From Deltaproteobacteria bacterium (GTDB lineage Bacteria > Myxococcota_A > Polyangia > DRWM01 > JAAZOP01): a stretch of 64,000 bases of DNA. Below, piece after piece: positions 32,977 through 41,500 of the stretch (the first letter of the stretch is position 1; each line of letters starts with the position of its first letter). Location of the stretch: contig JACRCX010000131.1 of the NCBI GenBank assembly GCA_016218815.1, forward strand, positions 1-64,000. Direction: 5' to 3'. The notes beneath the pieces were generated by a model that had not been told where the DNA came from, did no database searches, and saw nothing but the letters and a program-made list of their open reading frames with translations. The position numbers and the translations under genes are program-made.

Positions 32977-34164
32977 TCAGTGGCCGCGCCGGCGGACCTC
33001 CTGCGACGGCAGGTCGCACGGACGCACCCACTCCACGTCGGTGCGCATGAACTCGACACGCCGGTTGCGCGCGCGCCCCATGTCGGTGCGGTTGTCGTCG
33101 ATCGGACACGTCTCGCCGAAGCCGACGGACATCAGCCGCGAGGCATCGATCGCCGTGCCGGACGGACACGAGCTGTAGCGGCCGGCACACTGCAGGTAGT
33201 CGCGCACCGACGCCGCGCGGCGGATGGACAGGTCCAGGTTGTGGCTGTCGGAGCCGCGGCTGTCGGTGTGACCCTGGATCTCCAGGGTGATGTTCGGGTA
33301 GTCGGTGAGGATCATCACCACCGTGTTCAGGATGTCGTAGGACTCGGGCCGGATCACGTCTTTGTCGTACTCGAAGTGGATCGTTTGCGTGATCTCGATG
33401 TGCGTCGTGGTCACCACGGCGCCCACGTAGACGCGCGGACAGCCCGGCGGATCCGCGTCGGCCGGCCCCGCCTCGTTCGGACACGGGTCGTCGATGTCCA
33501 GGAACGTGTCGTTGTCGTTGTCGTTGTCCGGGCAGCCGTCCTCGTCCTGGAAGCCGTCCGGATCCTCCGGCTCGTTGATGCAGCGGTCGTTGAGGTCGAG
33601 GATGCCGTCCAGGTCGTTGTCGACCTCGGGACACCCGTCCTGCTGCTCGTAGCCGTCGTCGTCCTCGGGGTCGATCACGCAGGCGTCCAGCGAGTCCTTG
33701 ATCGTGTCCCCGTCGGTGTCCTGGTCCTCCGGACAGCCGTCGGTGTCCTCGTACCCGTCGTAGTCCTCCGGGTCGTCCGGGCAGCGATCGGCCTCCTGAC
33801 AGATGCCGTCGCCGTCGCGGTCGATGCACTCGGGCGCGACGATCTGGAGGCCCTGCGGCGCGCAACGGTCGGGCGGCGACAGCTCGTAGGCCAGATCCGC
33901 GTTGCGCCGCGCGATCTCGAAGTGCGCCTCCGCGCGCGACAGGTACCCCTCGTCCAGCTCCACCAACGCGAACTCGTGGTGGCTCTTGGCCATCGCCAGC
34001 TCGCGCGGCGCGCAGTTGTAGGCCCCGTTCGCCTCGGCCTGCTCGAACTTCTCGCGGACCGCGTCGAGCTGCCCGCGCAACCGGGTGCCGGCGGTGCAGC
34101 CGAAGGCCGACGCGAAGACGGCGACGACGGCAAGGAGACGGCCGGCGGTGCGTCGTGTCATCAT
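32977..34164 (-). CDS. OmpA-family lipoprotein with calcium-binding TSP3 repeats
   Basis: A 395-residue outer-membrane lipoprotein: signal and lipobox ASAFGC (about 18-23), a helical segment (30-95), then thrombospondin type-3 / calcium-binding repeats rich in DxDxDG and EDxDGxxDxDGCP (about 105-235), and an OmpA C-terminal peptidoglycan-binding domain (about 255-385) with IHFEYDKDVI, LEIQGHTDSRG and ARNRRVEF. It should tether the outer membrane to peptidoglycan. Tandem ATG codons at 34164 and 34161 follow GGGGAGAGG. It sits in a three-gene operon, 16 nt after a DUF4398-like lipoprotein and before a barrel-like protein. Confidence 0.92.
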   Translation of the reverse strand: MMTRRTAGRLLAVVAVFASAFGCTAGTRLRGQLDAVREKFEQAEANGAYNCAPRELAMAKSHHEFALVELDEGYLSRAEAHFEIARRNADLAYELSPPDRCAPQGLQIVAPECIDRDGDGICQEADRCPDDPEDYDGYEDTDGCPEDQDTDGDTIKDSLDACVIDPEDDDGYEQQDGCPEVDNDLDGILDLNDRCINEPEDPDGFQDEDGCPDNDNDNDTFLDIDDPCPNEAGPADADPPGCPRVYVGAVVTTTHIEITQTIHFEYDKDVIRPESYDILNTVVMILTDYPNITLEIQGHTDSRGSDSHNLDLSIRRAASVRDYLQCAGRYSSCPSGTAIDASRLMSVGFGETCPIDDNRTDMGRARNRRVEFMRTDVEWVRPCDLPSQEVRRRGH

Positions 34165-34180
34165 CCTCTCCCCAACCGCC

Positions 34181-34543
34181 CTACTCGCGCCCCGCCTCGC
34201 GGCGGAGCTGCGCGGCCATGTCCCGGGCCTTGCGCGCGAAATCACGAGCCGCACGAGCCATCTCCACCGCGGCCTGGTAGTCGGCCTGGCCGACCTCCTC
34301 GCGCGCCTTGCGCAGGTGCTCCAGCGCATACGTGTACTCGTACGGCGCCAGCCAGCAGCTCACCCCCTCCTGCTCCGGCCCGCACTCGTCCCCCTCCATC
34401 GCCGGCCCCGCCCCCGCCACCTCGGCCTCGGCGATCGCCTCGTGCGCCTGCAGGATGTAGACGCTGTACTCGATCGCACCGCACCCCGCGGCCGTCGATG
34501 CCAAGAGCCCAAGAGCGATCCACCACCCCGAAAGACGCGTCAT
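34181..34543 (-). CDS. DUF4398-like small lipoprotein
   Basis: A 120-residue lipoprotein with signal and lipobox STAAGC (about 15-20), followed by two long helices: EYSVYILQAHEAIAEAEVAG and YEYTYALEHLRKAREEVG with AVEMARAARDFARKARDMA. This is the DUF4398 pattern (YA-x-x-L-x-x-A), which commonly sits next to OmpA-family lipoproteins, as here. ATG 34543 has GGAGGTAGG upstream. It starts the operon with the OmpA/TSP3 lipoprotein and the Cys-repeat protein. Likely periplasmic envelope role; mechanism unknown. Confidence 0.8.
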   Translation of the reverse strand: MTRLSGWWIALGLLASTAAGCGAIEYSVYILQAHEAIAEAEVAGAGPAMEGDECGPEQEGVSCWLAPYEYTYALEHLRKAREEVGQADYQAAVEMARAARDFARKARDMAAQLRREAGRE

Positions 34544-34629
34544 GATGTACCTACCTCCCGTGAAACTCACAGGAATGGCGGGAGGGTAGCAAAACCGGCG
34601 AGGTGACGTCAACGGCCCGGTAGCAAATT

Positions 34630-34742
34630 GGTTCTCGGTTTTCAGTCTTCAGTTTTCAGCCCGGAAGGTGGGCCCTCGGCCCCGGGGAAAGCTCGATCCG
34701 GGCCGGGACCGAAAACTGAAAACTGAAAACTGAAAACTGAAG
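34630..34742. repeat. Inverted pair of GTTTTCA heptad arrays, copy 1
   Basis: Left array GTTCTCG-GTTTTCA-GTCTTCA-GTTTTCA (7-nt period) and right array GAAAACT x4 are mirror images around a GC-rich core (CCCGGAAGG ... GGGCCGGGACC). Structure matches the element at 55460-55604. It fills the gap between dapB and the DUF4398 gene. Confidence 0.85.
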
Positions 34743-34756
34743 TCCGAAGACGCTTC

Positions 34757-35572
34757 TCAACCCCGCAGAACATCGTCCATGGAGTACCGACCGGGGGCCC
34801 GCCCCGCCAGCCACGACGCCGCACGCAGCGCCCCCCGGGCGAAAACCCGGCGGGAGACCGCCCGGTGCGTCAGATCGATCCGCTCGTCTTCCCCCAGGAA
34901 GTACACCGTGTGCTCCCCCACCACCGCGCCACCCCGCAACGCCACCACGCCGACGCCCCCCCGCTCCCGCGGCCGACCCCGCGTCGTCCGGTCGAACACC
35001 GGCGCCGAGACCTCCCCCCGCGCCTCCAGCACCGACCGCGCCAGCGCCAGCGCCGTCCCGGACGGAGCGTCCTTCTTCGCCGTGTGGTGGATCTCCGCGA
35101 TCTCCACGTCGAAGCCCGGGCCCAGCGCCCGGGCCAACAGCGCCGCCGCCGCCCGCGTCGCCGCCACGCCTAGACTCATGTTCGGCGAGTGCAACACGGC
35201 CGACCGTTCGGCCAGCTCGGCCAGCAGCCGCTCCTCGTCCGGGCCCAGCCCCGTCGTTCCCGTCACCAGCGGCAGCGGCCGGACGGCCAGGAACTTCTCC
35301 GCCAGCGCGCCCAGCCCCTTGGGCGAAGAGAAGTCGATGACGACGGCTCCCGCCGGCATCGCCTCCAGCGCCCAGTCCGCCAGGGCCGTCACGACCGGAG
35401 GGCCGGCACGGTGCTCGACATCGACCAGCGGCTTGCCCAACGCCGCCGACCCGGTCGCCTCCAGCGCCGCGACCAGCTCCAGCGCCGCGTCGGCGCGCAC
35501 CAGCGTCGCGATCTCGCGTCCCATCTTGCCGGCCGCGCCGGCGAGAATGAGGGGGAGGGTGGTGGTCGGCAT
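34757..35572 (-). CDS. dapB: 4-hydroxy-tetrahydrodipicolinate reductase
   Basis: Second step specific to the lysine/diaminopimelate pathway: NAD(P)H-dependent reduction of the DapA product. The 271 residues match DapB. N-terminal nucleotide-binding GAAGKMGREIA (about 11-21), central VIDFSSPKG and TGTTGL, the catalytic EIHHTAKKDAPSGTAL (His-His and Lys, about 156-171), and VYFLGEDERIDLTHRA are all present. It lies 24 nt downstream of dapA in the same direction and is certainly co-transcribed. ATG 35572 is preceded by a GGAGG-like GAAGGGAG-type site (35585-35580 region). Confidence 0.95.
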   Translation of the reverse strand: MPTTTLPLILAGAAGKMGREIATLVRADAALELVAALEATGSAALGKPLVDVEHRAGPPVVTALADWALEAMPAGAVVIDFSSPKGLGALAEKFLAVRPLPLVTGTTGLGPDEERLLAELAERSAVLHSPNMSLGVAATRAAAALLARALGPGFDVEIAEIHHTAKKDAPSGTALALARSVLEARGEVSAPVFDRTTRGRPRERGGVGVVALRGGAVVGEHTVYFLGEDERIDLTHRAVSRRVFARGALRAASWLAGRAPGRYSMDDVLRG

Positions 35573-35596
35573 GCAATTCCTCCGAAGGGAGTCACC

Positions 35597-36463
35597 TCAC
35601 AGCTTCCCCAACTCCGTCCCCACCTTCGCCACCGTCGCCTCCACCGGCCACGCCAGCGGGAGCCGGATGCCCGACTTCGCACGGCCCAGGGCCACGAGCG
35701 CGGCCTTGACGGGTCCGGGGTTGGTCTCCAGGAACAGGGCGCGGCACAGCGGGTGAAGCTTGCGCATGAGCGCCAGCGCGTCGGCGTTGCGCCCGGCGTC
35801 CCACGCCGCCTGCAGCGCGACCATCTCCCGCGGCGCGACGTTGGACGCCACGGAGATGACGCCGTGGCCGCCGCAGGAGAGGAACGGAAGGAAGGTGTTG
35901 TCGTCGCCGGACAGCATCACCTGGCCCGCCCGCAGCGTCGCGGCCACCTCGAGCGCCCGGTCCAGGTTTCCGGTCGCTTCCTTGATGCCGGCGAAGCGCA
36001 CGTGGTCCACGAGCTTCGCGAGCGCCGCGGGCGTCAGGTCGACGTTGGTGCGCCCCGGCACGTTGTAGGCCAGGACCGGGAGCCGAGCGGCGTCGAGCAC
36101 GGCCCGGAAGTGTTGCACCACCCCCTCCGCGGTCGGCTTGTTGTAGTACGGCGTCACCACCAGCAGCGCGTCCGCACCGCCCTTCGCCGCCGCCTCCGAC
36201 TGCTCCAGCGTCGTGCGCGTGCTGTTGCTTCCCACCCCCATCACCACCGGAACCTTGCCCGCGGCCACGCGCCGCGCCACCTCCAACAGCTCGCGGCGCT
36301 CGTCGGCCGACAGCGTCGGCGCTTCCCCCGTCGTCCCCGCCACGACCAGCCCATGGACGCCGCACTCGAGCTGCCAGGCGACGAGCTTCTCGAAGGCGCC
36401 GAGATCGATCTCCTCGCCGTCCATCGGCGTCGCCAACGCCGTGAAGACCCCTTTCAACATCAT
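35597..36463 (-). CDS. dapA: 4-hydroxy-tetrahydrodipicolinate synthase
   Basis: Condenses pyruvate and aspartate semialdehyde at the entry to lysine/meso-diaminopimelate synthesis; cytosolic TIM-barrel aldolase. The 288 residues are of normal length. Seen motifs: GTTGEAPTL (about 44), VVTPYYNKPT (catalytic Tyr about 132), LYN-type LAYNVPGRT, and the Schiff-base Lys in FAGIKEATGNL (about 161). Tandem ATG codons at 36463 and 36460 follow GGGAGG. First gene of the dapA-dapB operon. The short upstream gap holds C-rich heptads, and no lysine riboswitch was recognised there. Confidence 0.96.
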   Translation of the reverse strand: MMLKGVFTALATPMDGEEIDLGAFEKLVAWQLECGVHGLVVAGTTGEAPTLSADERRELLEVARRVAAGKVPVVMGVGSNSTRTTLEQSEAAAKGGADALLVVTPYYNKPTAEGVVQHFRAVLDAARLPVLAYNVPGRTNVDLTPAALAKLVDHVRFAGIKEATGNLDRALEVAATLRAGQVMLSGDDNTFLPFLSCGGHGVISVASNVAPREMVALQAAWDAGRNADALALMRKLHPLCRALFLETNPGPVKAALVALGRAKSGIRLPLAWPVEATVAKVGTELGKL

Positions 36464-36490
36464 TGCCCCGCCTCCCACTCTTCGGACAAG

Positions 36491-36574
36491 CAGCCGCGGG
36501 CCAAAGCGCGCGGTTCGGTTCCGTGTCCCTTCCTGCCAGCCCCCGACCCCCGACCCCCAGCCCCCTCTTGTCCC
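36491..36574. repeat. Palindromic-family fragment plus C-rich heptads
   Basis: GCCGCGGGCCAAAGCGCGCG plus GTTCGG (36492-36518) is a degenerate fragment of the GCGGGCTGAAGCCCGC family. It is followed by CCCCCGA-CCCCCGA-CCCCCAG-CCCCCTC (36540-36567), a clean 7-nt period that runs up to the GH57 stop codon. Confidence 0.65.
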
Positions 36575-36581
36575 CCTCCCC

Positions 36582-38168
36582 CTACCCCCAGACCCCATAA
36601 TTGATGTTCGGGAAGATGTTGTCGCGGCCCTCCAGGTCGGCCAGCCAGGCGGCGTCGAGGTCGTGGTGGTCGAGCCCGTGCACGAGGCGGCGGAAGCGTG
36701 CGAGATGCGTCTTCACGCGCTTGACCGCGAACTCGACGCTGGTCCGCGTCATCATGATGAACGTCCAGTCCGACGACTGCGCCAGGAGCAGCTCGCGCGC
36801 GGCCTGGTCGAGAGCGCGACGCTCCAGGTCGTCGGGCCGGGGATGCGCCCGCGCCAGCCGCGTCATGTCCTCCGCCGCCAGGTGCAGATGGCGGTACACC
36901 CAGGCGTTGGCGCCCTCGAGCCAGACGTAGCTGTACCCCCCGGCCCCCCAGCTCGACCGCGAGGGCACCACGACCTGGTTCACCGGATGGCGACGGAGGT
37001 ACTCGACCAGCGTGATCGGCTCGAGGTCGTCCTGGTCGAAGTGCAGCTTGCGGAACAGCAGCTCGAGGAAGTCCGGCCCTTCGTACCACCAGTGGCCGTA
37101 AAGCTCGGCGTCGTAAGGCGCGACCACGACGGGAGGCCGGTCCAGCATCTCGGCGAGCCAGCGGACCTGGAGCTGGCGGTTGAGCATGAAGTTGCCGGCG
37201 TGCTCGGCGGCCCGCTCCAGCGCCACCTGGGGCTGGTACCACTCCTTGTAGTTCCCCTTCTCCGTGATGCGGTGGTACTTGATGCCCGTCGCGACCCGGA
37301 TGCCGTCGGGATGCGCGGCCCGTCCCAGCTCGGCGATCGGGATGTCGAAGCCGACGTCCCGGTAGAAATCGCGGTACCACAAGTCGCCGGGATAGCCGCT
37401 CTGCGACGACCAGACCTGCCGGCTCGACTCGGGGTCGCGGCCGAAGGCGGCGACCCCGTTCGGACAGTAGACCGGGGCATAGACCCCCCACCGCGGGACC
37501 GTCGAGCCGTGCTCGATGCCGTGCGTGTCCACCAGGAAGAACCGCAGGCCGTGGTCGGCCAGCACCTCCTCCAGCCCGGGCTCGTAGGCGCACTCGGGCA
37601 GCCAGATGCCCCGCGGCGCCACACCGAAATGCTCGCGATGGTGCTGCACCGCCACCGCGATCTGCGCCCGCAGCGCCTCCGGATGCCCCGTCAGGAGCGG
37701 CAGATAGCCGTGCGTCGCGGCGCACGTGAGGATCTCGAGAAACCCCTCGCGCTGCAGCTCGGCGAAGGCGCCGACGATGTCGCCGTGGATCTCGTCCCAC
37801 AGCGCGTGCAGCTCGGAGAACCGCCCCAGGTACAACCCCGCCAGGTACCGCTCGTGCGGCTCGGGACGTCGGTGCATCTCCGCCCGCGCCAGCTCCTCCA
37901 GCGCCATCAGGTGCTCGATCGTCCGCGTCTTGAGCAGGTCGTCCCGCAGCATCGCCACCAGCGGCGGCGTCAGCGACATCGTCAACCGGAACGCGACCCC
38001 GTCCGCACGGAGGCGGCGGAAGCGCAGCAGAAGCGGCAGGTAGCACTCCGTCACCGCCTCGTAGAGCCAGCGCTCCTCGAGATACGCGCGGTGCTCCGGG
38101 TGGCGCACGAACGGCAGGTGCGCATGGAGCACGATGGCGAGGTATCCTCGCGGGGAACTCTTGCCCAT
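36582..38168 (-). CDS. GH57 1,4-alpha-glucan branching enzyme
   Basis: A 528-residue glycoside hydrolase family 57 protein with DUF1957, the size of GH57 branching enzymes, which introduce alpha-1,6 branches into glycogen-like glucans. The N-terminal VLHAHLPFVRHPEH (about 13-26), catalytic nucleophile Glu in GIWLPECAYEPG (about 190) and acid/base Asp in VVAPYDAELYGHWWYEG (about 350), and C-terminal DWTFIMMTRTSVEFA and RDNIFPNINY are the family hallmarks. ATG 38168 follows a purine-rich stretch. The gene is alone, divergent from the large kinase gene. An amylase activity is less likely because of the length and the HWWYEG motif. Confidence 0.9.
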   Translation of the reverse strand: MGKSSPRGYLAIVLHAHLPFVRHPEHRAYLEERWLYEAVTECYLPLLLRFRRLRADGVAFRLTMSLTPPLVAMLRDDLLKTRTIEHLMALEELARAEMHRRPEPHERYLAGLYLGRFSELHALWDEIHGDIVGAFAELQREGFLEILTCAATHGYLPLLTGHPEALRAQIAVAVQHHREHFGVAPRGIWLPECAYEPGLEEVLADHGLRFFLVDTHGIEHGSTVPRWGVYAPVYCPNGVAAFGRDPESSRQVWSSQSGYPGDLWYRDFYRDVGFDIPIAELGRAAHPDGIRVATGIKYHRITEKGNYKEWYQPQVALERAAEHAGNFMLNRQLQVRWLAEMLDRPPVVVAPYDAELYGHWWYEGPDFLELLFRKLHFDQDDLEPITLVEYLRRHPVNQVVVPSRSSWGAGGYSYVWLEGANAWVYRHLHLAAEDMTRLARAHPRPDDLERRALDQAARELLLAQSSDWTFIMMTRTSVEFAVKRVKTHLARFRRLVHGLDHHDLDAAWLADLEGRDNIFPNINYGVWG

Positions 38169-38308
38169 TCCGGCGCCGGACCTCCCTCGTCCGCGGAAGG
38201 AGTATCTACGGCGGGACGCCGAGGGTCAACGTTTCGGCGCGGGAGGTTGATCCCCCCAACTGGCCGTTCTTGGGCCGGCCGACAAGCGAACCTCGCGGCG
38301 AGGCAGGT

Positions 38309-38337
38309 CCCTTGCGCGGCGCCTCGCCGCGCAAGGG
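38309..38337. repeat. Perfect 13-bp-arm GC hairpin
   Basis: CCCTTGCGCGGCG (38309-38321) and CGCCGCGCAAGGG (38325-38337) are exact reverse complements separated by CCT. There is no T-run on either side, so this is not a standard terminator; it could be a REP-like element or a protein-binding site. Confidence 0.7.
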
Positions 38338-38410
38338 CAACAGAGCCCAAGACTGCGTCTTCCATCCACCCTAATCTCCTGCCTACCGCTCCTGACCGCC
38401 CCTCCCCCTG

Positions 38411-38460
38411 CCTTCTCAGCGTCCCTCTCAGCGTCCTCAGCGTCTCAGCGGTAAGTCGGA
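38411..38460 (-). repeat. CTGAGACG heptad-like tandem repeat, copy 2
   Basis: Inverse of the arrays at 1681 and 42173: CTCAGCG units at 8-10 nt spacing ending in CTCAGCGGTAAGTCGGA, flanked by the same G/C-rich strand-biased stretch. Confidence 0.8.
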
Positions 38461-38541
38461 TCTCCCCGACCTCCCACCCCTCTCCGCTCTCTCCCCCCCC
38501 GGGTTGTGTCGTGCCACCGTCGCGCGCTACCATGGCGCACA

Positions 38542-41500
38542 ATGACCGCCCACCTGCCGCCACGCTACGACTTCCGCCGCGATCTCGGCACCGGCGGCGA
38601 AGGACAGGTCTCCCTCGTCGCCGACCTCCTCCGCGGCGGCGAGCCGGTCGTGATCAAGCGGCTGGCACGGGTTGACGCGGTTGGGCCGGCGGGCGTGCCG
38701 CAGGCCCGGCTCGCGGGACAACTGCGCCGGGAGTTCCGGCTCCTGGCCGGGTTGCGCCACCCGTCTCTCGCCCCCGTGCACGACTTCGGCCTGCTCGAAG
38801 ACGGCACGGCCTACTTCACTCGCACCTTCGTTCCCGGCGATCCGCTCGCCATCCCCCAAACCGGCCGGACCGCTCGCCAGACCGCCCGCGTCCTCGTCGG
38901 CATCTGCGACGCGCTCGAACCCCTCCACGCCAGCGGCCTCCTCCACGGCGACATCAAGCCCGCCAACGTCATCGTCGAACCCTCCGGCGCCTTCAGCCTC
39001 ATCGACTTCTCGCTCGCCCGCCCCCACGGCGCGCCCGAAGGGCTGCCCTCCGGGACGGTCGCCTTCATGCCACCCGAGTTGCTCCAGGGCGACACGATCG
39101 ACCACCGCGCGGATCTGTACGCGCTGGGGGTCCTGGGCTATGCCCTGCTGACCGGCCGCCTGCCGTTCGGACCCACGGTCGCCGACGCGATCGACGGCCA
39201 TCTGCGACGCTCGCCGCCCGCCCTCGGCCTCGCCGAGGGCTCGGAAGATGCCCGCCTGGGCGCCATCGTGCTCCGCCTCCTGGCCAAGAGGCCCGCGGAC
39301 CGCTTTCCCGAGGCGCGCGAGTTGCGCGCCGCCATCCTGGGCATCTTCCCCGACCTGCCGGCCGTGCCGCGGCCACACGGCTGCGCCGTCCTGCCGTCGC
39401 TGGGCGAAGGGATCGCGGACGTCGGGGCGCTGGCCGATCACATGCTGGCGGGCGCGGGAAGCCCGCCCCCCGCGCTGCTGTGCGGCGAGCCGGGCGCCGG
39501 CAAGTCCACCATCCTGCGCGAGCTGAAGTGGCGCGCCCAGCTCGGCGGCTGGACCGTCGTCGAGGTGCCGGGAGCGAGCGCCCCCGGCTGGCGCGAGACG
39601 CTCGACTCGCTCCTGCGCGCCGCCGACCTCCAGGCGGGCGAGGACGCGGCCGCGGGCGGGAGCGGCGTCGCGATCGGCGCGTCGGACCCGCGTCCCGGGT
39701 CGCCGCCAGACCCGCGCCCTCTCTCTCGCGCCCTCGCCGCCGTGGCCTCGGCCTCGGCCCCCGACGACGCCCTCCTCGCCGGTGTCCACACCGCGCTGGT
39801 CCGCTGGCGCCGCAGCCGCCGCACCCTCCTGCTCGTCGACGACGTCCACCGGCTGCCCGCGGCCCTGCGGCCGCTGTGGCGCGCCCTCGCCTGCCCCGGC
39901 GCGGGCGGGGCCGCCCAGGACGCCTTCCCGTCGGTGTTCACGACGACGACCGAAGACCGTTCGGGGACCGCGCTGCTCGGCGGCGAGGCGCACCGGGTCG
40001 TGACCCTCGAGCCGCTCGACCACACCCAGGTCGCCTCCCTGGTCCGGCGCGCCCGCGGCCAGGACGACCCCGATCTTGCCGCCCGCCTGCTCGAGTGGAC
40101 CTCCGGCAACCCGGCCCTCGTCTACGAAGGCCTGCTTGCCCTGTCGGAGGCGGGCGTGCCCTTCCTGGACGCGCTCGCCGCCGCCCCGCTCGCGGATCGC
40201 TTCGCCCGCCTCTGGAACGATCGGCTCGAGCGCCTCGGCCCGGACGCCGCCCGCGCTCTCCTGGCCCTGGCCGCCGCAGGCGGCACTCTTCCGGAAGACG
40301 TGCTGCGCAAGCTCGTCGGCGTCGACGAGGACTGGGATGCCGCTCGACGCACCCTCCTGGGCACCGGCTTGGCGCGGCCCGCCGGCCCCGGCGACCTGGC
40401 GCTCGAGCGCGCGGACGTGCGCGACACCCTCGCGCGCTTCGTTCCCGCCCCGCTCGCCGACGCGGCCGTCGCCCTCCTGGCGCAGGCCGGTGGCATGCTG
40501 CCCCCCGCGCGCCGCCTCCGCGTCGCCGTCGCCGCCGGCCGCATCGACCGCGCCGTCGAAATCCTCGACGAGGGCATCGATGCCCTGATCGCCGCCGGCG
40601 AGACCCGCCAAGCCGCCGAAATCCTGGAAGCCGTCCTCCGCCACACCGCGTCCGGACCAACAACCTCGCCGCCCGCAGCCTCGAGTTCGGGTCCGGAACC
40701 AATTACCAAGAACCAAGCACCAACAACGTCCCCGCCTGCGCCAAGTCCGGCTTCGGAACCAATTACCAACAACCAAGAACCAACAACCGCGCCGCCGGCA
40801 GAGCCGGCGGCGCCCGTTCTCGCCCGCCTGCTCGACGTCCTCGAGCGCACCGGCGAAGCGAACCGCGCGCTCGAGCTCGCCCGCCTCGTGCCGGCGCGGC
40901 TCGTCGAACTGCCGTTCGACTTGGTGCTGCGCCGCGCGCGGCTGGCGTCGCTCGCGGGGGAGAACGACGAGGCCGACGCCGGGCTGACCGCCGCGAAGGC
41001 CCGCGCCTCCGACGACGCCGAGCGCGGCGCGGCGGCGGCCGTCGAGGCGCGGGCTTGGCTGCGCCGCGGCCGCTACGCCGAGGCCCTGGCCGCGGCCGAC
41101 GCCGGCCTGGGCCTGCAACCGGCCGGCGAGGACAGGGTCGAGCTGCTGGTCGTGGCCGGGATGGCCGAGGACTACCTCGGCGACGCTGACCGCGCGCTGC
41201 GGCGCTACGACGACGCCGCGGCGACCGCCCGACAGCTCGGCTCCGCCCGGCTCGCGACACGCGTCCGGGCCATCGAGGCGTTCACGTTCCAGCGCAGCGG
41301 CCGGTTCGACGAGGCGGCCGAACGCTACCGCGCCTGCCTGGAGGAGGCCCGCGCCGCCGACGACCGCGGGGCGATCGCGAACTACGCCGGCAACCTCGGC
41401 AGCGTGCTCTACGTCTCGGGGCGCATCGGCGAAGCGATGCGGCACTTCGAGACCGCCCTGGCCGCCGCACGCTGGGTGGGGCGCGCGTCGAGCGCCGGGA

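Larger units (their letters stand above)
38169..38541. other. Divergent intergenic region rich in palindromes
   Basis: No gene seen. It contains a strong GC hairpin (38309-38337), a small CCTCG-CGG-CGAGG palindrome (38291-38303) and an inverse CTCAGCG repeat array (38411-38460). Promoters for the GH57 gene and the kinase gene should be here; none is evident. Confidence 0.55.

Noticed and set aside
34630..34742. CRISPR-like array from repeated GAAAACT units
   Set aside because: Units are 7 nt and contiguous without spacers, and no cas gene is present.
36464..36581. Lysine riboswitch before dapA
   Set aside because: The gap is short, C-rich and made of repeats; no lysine-aptamer motifs could be seen.
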